NCBI GenBank assembly: GCA_016710325.1
Contig: JADJXK010000001.1
Location: 1,674,001-1,738,000, forward strand
Direction of reading: 5' to 3'
Source: Candidatus Leptofilum proximum
GTDB lineage: Bacteria; Chloroflexota; Anaerolineae; Promineifilales; Promineifilaceae
DNA length: 64,000 bases
Shown piece after piece: positions 26,576 through 33,088 of the stretch. The notes under the pieces were generated by a model. The model was not told the origin of the DNA and did not search any database. It was given only the letters and a program-made list of their open reading frames with translations. The position numbers and the translations under genes are program-made. Every line of letters begins with the position of its first letter. The first letter of the stretch is position 1.

Positions 26576-26637
26576 TTACCCAATTACCCAATTACTCAAT
26601 TACGGTAATAAAGTAATTAGGTAATTGGGCAATTGGC
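26573..26637. repeat. Self-complementary repeat (CAATTAC word)
   Basis: TACCCAATTACCCAATTACTCAATTAC on the left, GTAATTAGGTAATTGGGCAATTGG on the right. A sister copy is at 58490-58553. Confidence 0.75.
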
Positions 26638-26649
26638 TTTTTTGCCAAC

Positions 26650-26685
26650 CATGCCCAATCTCCAATCTCCAATCTCCAATCCCGA
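26650..26685. repeat. CCAATCT word array overlapping GT2 start
   Basis: Three CCAATCTCC-type units in tandem plus CCAATCCC. It is the same word as the self-complementary repeats at 35577-35646, 36869-36926 and 63262-63330, here only one arm. Confidence 0.6.
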
Positions 26686-27580
26686 TTTGTCCATTGTTAT
26701 TGTGAATTACAACACCTGCCAGCTGCTAGACGACTGTCTGGCGTCTCTTTTCGCGGCCGAGGCACCGCCGGGTGGCATGGAAATCATCGTGGTGGATAAT
26801 GCGTCCAGCGACGGCAGCCAGGCGCTGGTGCGGGAAAAGTACCCATCGGCGCGGCTGGTGGCCAGCGAAGTGAACCGGGGCTTTTCGGCGGCGAACAATT
26901 TGGGGGTGGCGGTGGCCAACGGCCGTACCATCCTCTTCCTTAACTCCGATACGCGCCTGGAGCCGGACGCACTGGTGGAGCCGCTGGCCTACCTGGACCA
27001 GCATCCTGAGGTGGGTGCACTGACGGTGCGCCTCATCTACCCCACGGGCCAGCGCGACCCGGACAACCATCGCGGCTTCCCGACGCCGTGGAACGCCATC
27101 TGCCATTTCTCTGGCCTTAGCCGCCTCTTCCCGGGTGATCCGCGCTTCAACGGCTACTTCCAGAGCTACCAGAACATGATGGAAACGCACCCGGTGGACG
27201 TTATCGCCGGGTCGTACATGCTCATGCCGACAGCATTGTGCCGCGAGCTGGGCGGCTGGGACGAAACCTACTTTTTCTACGGCGAAGACATCGATTTTTG
27301 CTACCGCATCCGGCAGGCGGGCTACCAAATTATCTACTACCCGCACGTGGAAGTGCTGCACTACAAGGGAGCCAGCTCTGGCCTGCGCAAAGAGTCGGCC
27401 AAAATTGCCAGGCCGCCGCGAGAAACGCGCATTAAGGTGGCTAAAGAGTCGGTGCGGGCGATGAAGATTTTCTACCGCAAGTTTTACCGGCAGCAGTATC
27501 CGTGGTTGGTAACGGCCGTTGTCCTCTCCGGCATCCAAATCCGCGGCTGGTTCCGCATCCTTAAACACCAACTTACATGA
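26651..27580 (+). CDS. Glycosyltransferase family 2 protein
   Basis: A 309-residue GT-A enzyme: LSIVIVNYNTCQLLDDCL, the nucleotide-site VVDNASSDGS, NRGFSAANNLGV, the metal motif LNSDTRLE and FFYGEDIDFCYRIRQAGY. It resembles rhamnosyltransferase-type GT2 proteins of cell-surface glycan assembly. The first dozen residues (MPNLQSPISNP) are encoded by a CCAATCTCC repeat array, so the N-terminus was gained from an intergenic repeat or the true start is elsewhere. Confidence 0.9.
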   Translation: MPNLQSPISNPDLSIVIVNYNTCQLLDDCLASLFAAEAPPGGMEIIVVDNASSDGSQALVREKYPSARLVASEVNRGFSAANNLGVAVANGRTILFLNSDTRLEPDALVEPLAYLDQHPEVGALTVRLIYPTGQRDPDNHRGFPTPWNAICHFSGLSRLFPGDPRFNGYFQSYQNMMETHPVDVIAGSYMLMPTALCRELGGWDETYFFYGEDIDFCYRIRQAGYQIIYYPHVEVLHYKGASSGLRKESAKIARPPRETRIKVAKESVRAMKIFYRKFYRQQYPWLVTAVVLSGIQIRGWFRILKHQLT

Positions 27581-27582
27581 TT

Positions 27583-27632
27583 CGCCACAGAGAAGACAGA
27601 AAATCTCTAGAATCTCTGTGTCCTCTGTGGCA
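27583..27632. repeat. Self-complementary repeat (CACAGAG word)
   Basis: GCCACAGAGAAGACAGAAAATCTC pairs with GAATCTCTGTGTCCTCTGTGGC. It lies directly downstream of the GT2 gene and just before the fmdB promoter. Confidence 0.7.
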
Positions 27633-27640
27633 AAAATCAA

Positions 27641-27669
27641 TTGACAAAATTTTTCGCCAATACTATACT
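27641..27669 (+). promoter_or_regulatory. Promoter of fmdB-csoR/cstR-osmC
   Basis: TTGACA, exactly 17 bp, TATACT: a near-perfect sigma70-type promoter. Confidence 0.75.
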
Positions 27670-27682
27670 CCCCCACAGTATA
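27664..27682 (+). promoter_or_regulatory. Operator-like inverted repeat over -10
   Basis: TATACT-CCCCCAC-AGTATA. A C-tract between inverted TATACT arms is reminiscent of CsoR/CstR-family operators, and the family regulator is encoded downstream. Confidence 0.5.
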
Positions 27683-27701
27683 TTTAAGGGAGTTGATTTT
27701 T

Positions 27702-27911
27702 ATGCCACTATATGATTTTGCCTGCCGCGAATGTGGGCAGGTGTTTGAAAAGAAGCTAAAAATGTCAGAGTCCAGCGATGCCCAGATTTGCCCAACTTGC
27801 GGCAGCGACGATACGCGTCGTCATATGTCTTCCGCGTTTGCGGTGGGCGGGGGTGGACGCAGCGCAGCACCGGCGGTTTCTGTCCCGCCGCCTACCAGCC
27901 GGTTCACCTGA
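27702..27911 (+). CDS. FmdB-type zinc ribbon protein
   Basis: A 69-residue protein beginning PLYDFACRECGQVFEKKLKMSES with the second knuckle CPTCGSDDTRR, the FmdB/CxxC_CxxC_SSSS pattern. The tail is Gly/Ser/Pro-rich. AAGGGAG is upstream of the ATG at 27702; an in-frame alternative start at 27693 is too close to that site. First gene of a three-gene group; function unknown. Confidence 0.82.
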   Translation: MPLYDFACRECGQVFEKKLKMSESSDAQICPTCGSDDTRRHMSSAFAVGGGGRSAAPAVSVPPPTSRFT

Positions 27912-27947
27912 GCGGGTGGCTGCTAGGCAAGCAGTTAGCTTGCCAGA

Positions 27948-28005
27948 AGAATCCACAGATTACGCAGATTCTTATCTCTGCGAAAACTCTGCGTTCCGCT
28001 TTTTA
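27948..28005. repeat. Self-complementary repeat (CGCAGATT word)
   Basis: AATCCACAGATTACGCAGATTC followed by ATCTCTGCGAAAACTCTGCG. It fills the spacer between the fmdB and csoR-type genes. Confidence 0.6.
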
Positions 28006-28015
28006 GGAGTACAAA

Positions 28016-28294
28016 ATGAAAGTCCCGAATACGGCCGTAAAAAATGAACTGCAAACCCGTTTGCGCCGCATCGAAGGGCAGGTGCGCGGGGTGCAAAAGA
28101 TGCTGGATGAGGATCGGGAGTGCCAGGAAATTGTGCAGCAGTTGACGGCCGTACGAGCGGCCGTACACAATGCCCGGCTCCAGTTCTTGCGTACCTACGC
28201 GCGGGACTGCCTACTGCAAGGGCCTGAGCTAAGCGAAGCGGAGCGTGTTGAACTGGTGGATGATTTAATGAATTTAATAGCCAAGGTGGAATAA
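28016..28294 (+). CDS. CsoR/RcnR-family repressor, possibly persulfide-sensing (CstR-like)
   Basis: A 92-residue all-helical DUF156 protein: LQTRLRRIEGQVRGVQKMLDE then ECQEIVQQLTAVRAAVH and ARDCLL. The family metal site is Cys-His-Cys. Here the first cysteine (ECQ) and the second (RDC) are present, but the histidine four residues before the second cysteine is a tyrosine (Y-A-R-D-C). That pattern resembles CstR, which senses persulfides with two cysteines, rather than CsoR, which senses copper. The OsmC neighbour, a thiol peroxidase-type family, fits a sulfur or oxidant signal. AGGAGTACAAA precedes the ATG. Confidence 0.8.
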   Translation: MKVPNTAVKNELQTRLRRIEGQVRGVQKMLDEDRECQEIVQQLTAVRAAVHNARLQFLRTYARDCLLQGPELSEAERVELVDDLMNLIAKVE

Positions 28295-28296
28295 CA

Positions 28297-28719
28297 ATGA
28301 GCAATGAAAAAACAGCCAAAGTAGTCTGGTCTGGTAACGATTTACTGTTTCGCGGCACGCTGGGTTCCGGTTATCAGTTTGACTTAAGCAGCCATGCCGG
28401 GGAAGCCGCAGGCAGCCCGATGGAATTTTTGCTGGCTGGTGTGGCTGGCTGCACAGCCATGGATGTCATCAGTATTTTGCAGAAGATGCGGCAAAAAGTA
28501 CACGATTTTTCTGTGGAAATTTGCGGCGTGCGGGCGGAGCAGCATCCAAAAGTGTATACCGAAGTCGATATTGTCTATGTGGTACGCGGTGAAGCCATCA
28601 ACGAAGACAATGTGGCCCGAGCTATCGAACTTTCGGAGACTATCTACTGCTCAGCCAGCCAAATGTTCCATCGTTCTGGAACGAAGATAAACACCAGCTT
28701 CCGTATTGAAGAGGTGTAG
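28297..28719 (+). CDS. OsmC family protein
   Basis: A 140-residue OsmC/Ohr-fold protein with the two conserved cysteines in LAGVAGCTAMDVISIL and ETIYCSASQMF. Members reduce organic hydroperoxides or act on persulfides; this one is closer to the YhfA/OsmC group. It begins two bases after the regulator stop and closes the mini-operon; a terminator follows at 28766. Confidence 0.88.
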   Translation: MSNEKTAKVVWSGNDLLFRGTLGSGYQFDLSSHAGEAAGSPMEFLLAGVAGCTAMDVISILQKMRQKVHDFSVEICGVRAEQHPKVYTEVDIVYVVRGEAINEDNVARAIELSETIYCSASQMFHRSGTKINTSFRIEEV

Positions 28720-28765
28720 GTGCGGCTGCTCAGGTTTATCGTTTGGTAGAATATCTCTATGATGA

Positions 28766-28801
28766 GCGGCAGCGGGCGATCCTGGCCCGCTGCCGCTTTT
28801 T
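28766..28801 (+). terminator. Intrinsic terminator after osmC
   Basis: GCGGCAGCGGG pairs perfectly with CCCGCTGCCGC across a 9-nt loop, followed by TTTTT. The stop codon of the convergent regulator gene lies in the T-tract. Confidence 0.85.
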
Positions 28802-29873
28802 AGTTCACCCAAACCACACGCCCGGTTTCGGTCACGTCGTACCCGCCCACATTATTGATGGCTTTTTGGGCATTGGCGGATTGCAGCCACTCAACCAAAA
28901 TCTGCACACCCGGCACCGACCATGTCTCTTCGGTGATCACCAGATCATAACGCTCCGTGGTCAGCCGCACAAAGTCAAGGCCATAGGCCAATGCTGCCGC
29001 CTCCACGCCCAGCCCCACATCGGCCTGCATTTCCGCCACTGCCCCGGCAACTTGCAAATGGGTTCTCACTTCCCAGTCGTACCCGTTAATCTTACTTGTG
29101 TCAATGCCCAACGCCTTGCAGCGTTTGTCTAGCCAGACGCGCGTGCCGGTACCTGCCTGCCGGTTGATAAACTGTGCGTGCAGCAAATCGGGGATGTCTT
29201 GTAAGTCCAGTGGGTTGCTTGGTGGCACAATCAATCCCAGGCGGCGATGGGCCAGGGTGACCATGGCCACTCGGTGGCCAGGCAACATGCGTTCAATGTA
29301 CGGCCGATTGTAACTGTTCGTTTCGTCATCCCACAAATGGCAGCCGGCAATGTCTGCACCCTGCCGTGCCAGGGCCAGCAAGCCGCCCATACTGCCTACA
29401 AAGTTGACGCTCAATTCATAATCCGGCGCCAGTTCGGAGAAACGGCCGTGCAGCAGGGCAATAACCGGATCATGGCTGCCCACAAAGCGGAGCACCCGCT
29501 TCGGCGTCTCGGCCGACGCGGGAAACCGTGTCTGCCAGCGGGTCAGCACCTCTTGTAAGGCACCTTCTGCTTCTTTGGGGGAATACCCGGCGGCCATCAT
29601 CTCCAGCAAAAATACCTCTACGTGATTGACCAGCGTGGCATGGCGAATGGTGGTGTGGGCTACGGCCGTTGACGCCACACACGTTCCCTGTCCCACTTTG
29701 GTGGTGATTAATCCCTGTACGGCCAGCTCCCGGTAAGCGCGCTGCACCGTGCCCGGCGCGCAGCCCCAACGGTCCGCCATCCCCCGCACCGAAGGTAAGC
29801 TGTCACCTACTTTCAACGTGCCATTCATGATCTTTTGCCGGATTTCCGCCGTGATTTCTTTGAATACTGTCAT
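28800..29873 (-). CDS. GntR-type HTH regulator with substrate-binding (molybdate-like) domain
   Basis: A 357-residue protein. Residues 1-70 are a GntR winged helix (FKEITAEIRQKIMNGTLKVGDSLPSVR, then RWGCAPGTVQRAYREL). From about residue 125 on it is a type-2 periplasmic-binding fold without signal peptide (RFVGSHDPVIALL, IAGCHLWDDETNSYN, HRRLGLIVPPSNP, FINRQAGTGTRVWLD, VAEMQADVGLGVEAAA), as found in predicted molybdate-responsive HTH proteins. It is divergent from the molybdenum oxidoreductase, so it probably gates that operon by molybdate or a related ligand. I use the ATG at 29873; a GTG lies two codons earlier. No strong ribosome site. Confidence 0.85.
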   Translation of the reverse strand: MTVFKEITAEIRQKIMNGTLKVGDSLPSVRGMADRWGCAPGTVQRAYRELAVQGLITTKVGQGTCVASTAVAHTTIRHATLVNHVEVFLLEMMAAGYSPKEAEGALQEVLTRWQTRFPASAETPKRVLRFVGSHDPVIALLHGRFSELAPDYELSVNFVGSMGGLLALARQGADIAGCHLWDDETNSYNRPYIERMLPGHRVAMVTLAHRRLGLIVPPSNPLDLQDIPDLLHAQFINRQAGTGTRVWLDKRCKALGIDTSKINGYDWEVRTHLQVAGAVAEMQADVGLGVEAAALAYGLDFVRLTTERYDLVITEETWSVPGVQILVEWLQSANAQKAINNVGGYDVTETGRVVWVN

Positions 29874-29888
29874 GTACACACCAAAACG

Positions 29889-29903
29889 ATAAGTAAAACT
29901 TAT
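29889..29903. promoter_or_regulatory. Inverted repeat upstream of regulator gene
   Basis: ATAAGT-AAA-ACTTAT, a perfect 6-3-6 palindrome 16 bp before the regulator ATG; a likely autoregulatory operator. Confidence 0.5.
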
Positions 29904-29934
29904 TGAAAGGTATTAAAAATCGTGATTGTGCTAA

Positions 29935-29957
29935 GTGTATCAATTCGATTGACACAC
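29935..29957. promoter_or_regulatory. Inverted repeat covering -35 of mop promoter
   Basis: GTGTATCAAT-TCG-ATTGACACAC, 10 bp arms with one mismatch; the right arm contains the TTGACA box. A protein bound here would exclude polymerase. Confidence 0.6.
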
Positions 29958-29977
29958 TCCAGGCCCACCGCTATACT
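29949..29977 (+). promoter_or_regulatory. Promoter of molybdenum aldehyde oxidoreductase
   Basis: TTGACA, exactly 17 bp, TATACT. Start expected near 29984, giving a leader of about 205 nt. Confidence 0.8.
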
Positions 29978-30128
29978 TTGTGAAATATTTCTCAATCCCG
30001 CAGGAAGAGTAGAGAATTGGTTTCCCAACCAGTAAGAAAAATGAGAAAACACAATTTTTATCCCAAAAAACCGTGTGCTGCGCCCCTTCACCCAATTGGC
30101 CAGCGGTTCATTTTTTATTTGCTGGGAA

Positions 30129-30163
30129 AACAGGCAGCCTGAAGGTGCTGCCTGTTTTATTTT
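30129..30163 (+). terminator. Intrinsic terminator in the mop leader
   Basis: AACAGGCAGC pairs perfectly with GCTGCCTGTT, followed by a T-rich tail. It sits downstream of the promoter and 28 nt before the mop ATG, so it could attenuate the operon. The 3' arm heptamer GTGCTGC recurs at 30075-30081, offering an alternative partner for the 5' arm. Confidence 0.75.
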
Positions 30164-30190
30164 CCGACCTGAACAATTTTGGAGGTTAAT

Positions 30191-32935
30191 ATGCATCAAT
30201 CAACTTTTATTGTCAACGGCGTTCGCAAGAGTCTCATCGTTGAACCAGAGATGACTTTGATGGACGTCATTCGCAAGCAGATGGTGCTCACCGGCACCAA
30301 GGATGGCTGCGAAGATGGCCATTGCGGCGCCTGCGCCGTGCTGGTCAATGGCAAATACACGCTGGCCTGCATCACCAAGATGAGCCGCGTGCCGGAAGGC
30401 GCAGAAATCGTGACGGTAGAAGGAATCGGCACGCCACAAAAGATGCACCCAGTACAGCAGGCGTTTGTGCTGCATGGCGCAGCGCAGTGTGGTTTCTGCA
30501 CGCCTGGTTTTGTGGTTTCGGCCGTGGCGCTGCTGAATGAGAATCCCTCGCCCAGCCGTGAAGAAGTGCGTGCCTGGTTCCACCGGCGGCACAACGTTTG
30601 CCGCTGCAACGGCTACAAGCCGTATGTGGATGCGGTGATGGATGCGGCCAAAGTGATGCGTGGTGAGATGCCTGCCTCGGTGTTGGAGTACAGCGGCAAC
30701 GGCCGTCTCTGGGGCAGCAAATATCCGCGGCCAACGGCCGTGGCTAAGGTCACCGGCACCCTCGACTACGGCTCCGACCTTGGCTTGAAGATGCCGCCGA
30801 ACACCCTGCAGCTGGCGCTGGTCCAGGCTAAAGTGTCCCACGCCAATATCTTGAGCATCGACACCAGTGAAGCGGAGAAGATGCCCGGTGTGCATGCCGT
30901 CCTCACCCACAAAGACGTGAAAGGCAAGAACCGCATTACCGGTCTGATCACCTTCCCCACCAACAAGGGCGACGGCTGGGACCGGCCGATTTTGTGCGAT
31001 GAAAAAATCTTCCAATATGGTGACGCCATCGCCATCGTAGCCGCCGATACTATTGAAAATGCTCGCGCCGCCGCCGACAAGGTTGTGGTTAAGCTTGAAG
31101 AACTGCCCGCCTACATGAGTGCTCCGGCGGCCATGGCTGAAGATGCCATCGAAATTCACCCCGGCACCCCCAACGTTTACTTTGAACAAAAAATCGCCAA
31201 GGGCCAGGAAACCGCCCCAATTATGGCAAAAGCCGCCTACGTGGTTGAAGACAATTTCTATCTGCAGCGGCAGCCCCATCTGACCGTGGAGCCAGACGTT
31301 GGTTTTGCTTACTACGATGAAGAAGGGCGTGTTACGATCCATTCCAAGTCTATTGGCCTCTACCTGCATCATGCGATGATTGCGCCTGGCCTGGGCTTGG
31401 AACCGCAGCAGCTGCGCCTGGTACAGAATCCGGCTGGCGCCACCTTTGGTTACAAGTTCAGCCCAACGATGGAAGCGCTGCTGGGTGTGGCCGTGATGGC
31501 TACCGGTCGCCCGGTTTTCCTGCGTTACAACTATCACCAACACATGACCTACACCGGCAAACGCTCGCCCTGGTTCATGAACCTGAAGTATGGCGCCGAC
31601 AAAGAAGGCAAGCTCCTGGCCATGGAAAGTGACTATTCCGTGGATCATGGTCCGTACTCTGAGTTTGGCGATCTGTTGACGCTGCGTGGTATTCAGTACA
31701 TGGGCGCGGGCTACAACATCCCCAACATTCGCGGCATCGGCCGTACCGTGGCCACCAACCACGCCTGGGGCGCTGCTTTCCGTTCCTACGGTTCGCCGCA
31801 GGCCTTCATGGCCTCAGAAAGCCTGATGGACGAACTGGCAGAAAAGATGGGCGTGGATCCGTTTGAACTGCGCTACAAGAACCTCTATCGTCCCGGTGCT
31901 ACCACCCCAACTGGGCAAGAACCAGAAGTGTACAGCCTGCCGGAGATGATGGATATTCTGCGGCCCAAGTACCTGGAAGCCCTCAAACGGGCCAAAGCCA
32001 ACTCGACAGAGCAGTACAAGAAGGGTGTCGGTATTTCGCTCGGCATCTATGGCAGTGGTCTGGACGGGGCTGACGGCGCGGAAGCATGGATTGAACTGAT
32101 CCCCGATGGTGTGAACGTGTACACCACCTGGCACGACCACGGCCAGGGTGCAGATATGGGCGTGTTAGGCACTACCCACGAAGCGCTGCTGCCGCTGGAA
32201 CTCGATCCAAAAGAGATTCACCTGAAGCTGAACGACACGGGCATTGCCCCCAACGGTGGTCCGGCGGGCGGCAGCCGCAGCCAGGTGATGATTGGTAACG
32301 CCATCAAAAACGCTGCTGACCAGCTGCTAACAGCCATGCGCAAAAGGGACGGCAGCTACCGCACTTACAAAGAAATGGTAGAAGAAGACCTGGCCCTGCT
32401 CTACAAGGGCCAGTGGACGGCCGCTAACGGCACCAACTGTGACGAGAATGGCCAGGGCAATCCGTTTGTGATTTACATGTATGGCGTGTTCATGGCTGAA
32501 GTAGATGTGGACACAAAGACAGGTAAGACGACGGTAGAGAAACTAACGGCCGTTGCCGACGTGGGCAAGATCAACAACCGCCTGGTGGTGGACGGCCAGA
32601 TGTACGGTGGCCTGGCGCAGGGTGTTGGCCTGGCGCTGTCTGAGGACTTCGAGGACATCCAGAAGCACTCGACAATGCTGGGGGCCGGTGTCCCGTTCTC
32701 CCGCGACATTCCGGACAACATCGAGCTCATCTACGTGGAAACCCCGCGTCCCGATGGCCCGTTTGGCGCAGCCGGTGTGGGCGAACTGCCGCTGACCTCG
32801 CCACATGTGGCTATCGTCAATGCCATCAACAACGCCACAGGCGTGCGCATCACCCACCTGCCAGCTCGTCCAGAGAAGGTATTGGCCGGTTTGCGCAATA
32901 AAATGGCCTCCGAGTCCGCACTGGAACCCGCCTGA
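30191..32935 (+). CDS. mop: Molybdenum aldehyde oxidoreductase, MOP type
   Basis: A 914-residue xanthine-oxidase-family enzyme with all domains in one chain and no FAD domain. Ligands of the first [2Fe-2S] cluster are C40, C45, C48 and C60; those of the second are C100, C103, C137 and C139, the same numbers I recall for Desulfovibrio gigas MOP. Long stretches match that protein from memory, such as WGSKYPRPTAVAKVTGTLDY, KGKNRITGLITFPTNKGDGW and DHGPYSEFGDLLTLRG. The catalytic glutamate is in PFGAAGVGELPLTSPH. It oxidises aldehydes to acids at a molybdopterin-cytosine-dinucleotide Mo centre. GGAGG is five bases before the ATG; a TTG at 30179 overlaps that site. High similarity to a sulfate-reducer enzyme suggests transfer. 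Confidence 0.94.
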   Translation: MHQSTFIVNGVRKSLIVEPEMTLMDVIRKQMVLTGTKDGCEDGHCGACAVLVNGKYTLACITKMSRVPEGAEIVTVEGIGTPQKMHPVQQAFVLHGAAQCGFCTPGFVVSAVALLNENPSPSREEVRAWFHRRHNVCRCNGYKPYVDAVMDAAKVMRGEMPASVLEYSGNGRLWGSKYPRPTAVAKVTGTLDYGSDLGLKMPPNTLQLALVQAKVSHANILSIDTSEAEKMPGVHAVLTHKDVKGKNRITGLITFPTNKGDGWDRPILCDEKIFQYGDAIAIVAADTIENARAAADKVVVKLEELPAYMSAPAAMAEDAIEIHPGTPNVYFEQKIAKGQETAPIMAKAAYVVEDNFYLQRQPHLTVEPDVGFAYYDEEGRVTIHSKSIGLYLHHAMIAPGLGLEPQQLRLVQNPAGATFGYKFSPTMEALLGVAVMATGRPVFLRYNYHQHMTYTGKRSPWFMNLKYGADKEGKLLAMESDYSVDHGPYSEFGDLLTLRGIQYMGAGYNIPNIRGIGRTVATNHAWGAAFRSYGSPQAFMASESLMDELAEKMGVDPFELRYKNLYRPGATTPTGQEPEVYSLPEMMDILRPKYLEALKRAKANSTEQYKKGVGISLGIYGSGLDGADGAEAWIELIPDGVNVYTTWHDHGQGADMGVLGTTHEALLPLELDPKEIHLKLNDTGIAPNGGPAGGSRSQVMIGNAIKNAADQLLTAMRKRDGSYRTYKEMVEEDLALLYKGQWTAANGTNCDENGQGNPFVIYMYGVFMAEVDVDTKTGKTTVEKLTAVADVGKINNRLVVDGQMYGGLAQGVGLALSEDFEDIQKHSTMLGAGVPFSRDIPDNIELIYVETPRPDGPFGAAGVGELPLTSPHVAIVNAINNATGVRITHLPARPEKVLAGLRNKMASESALEPA

Positions 32936-32962
32936 TAGGGCGACTTGACGTTTAGCTTTGCA

Positions 32963-33018
32963 GACTTGACAGGTTTCCCTGACTGTGGCAATCGTCGTGG
33001 CGCAAAACCTGTCAAGTC
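32963..33018. repeat. Inverted repeat (GACTTGACAGGTTT)
   Basis: Perfect 14 bp arms at 32963-32976 and 33005-33018, just after mop. It may contribute to 3' end stability. Confidence 0.75.
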
Positions 33019-33034
33019 CTGACGTTTAACAATT

Positions 33035-33081
33035 CGGAACAGTGGGCGGTGGCAAACGGCCGTCCACTGTTCCGTTTTTTT
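33035..33081 (+). terminator. Intrinsic terminator between mop and the next gene
   Basis: CGGAACAGTGG pairs perfectly with CCACTGTTCCG and is followed by seven Ts, ending seven bases before the next ATG. An ACGGCCGT copy overlaps the loop and the edge of the 3' arm. Confidence 0.85.
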
Positions 33082-33088
33082 CGATACT

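Noticed and set aside
28759..28803. 14-codon frame starting ATGATGAGC after TAGAAT
   Set aside because: It coincides with the terminator hairpin after osmC; the frame is a by-product of the stem.
30200..31762. 520-residue minus-strand frame
   Set aside because: Antisense shadow of the MOP-type oxidoreductase, whose motifs are unambiguous.
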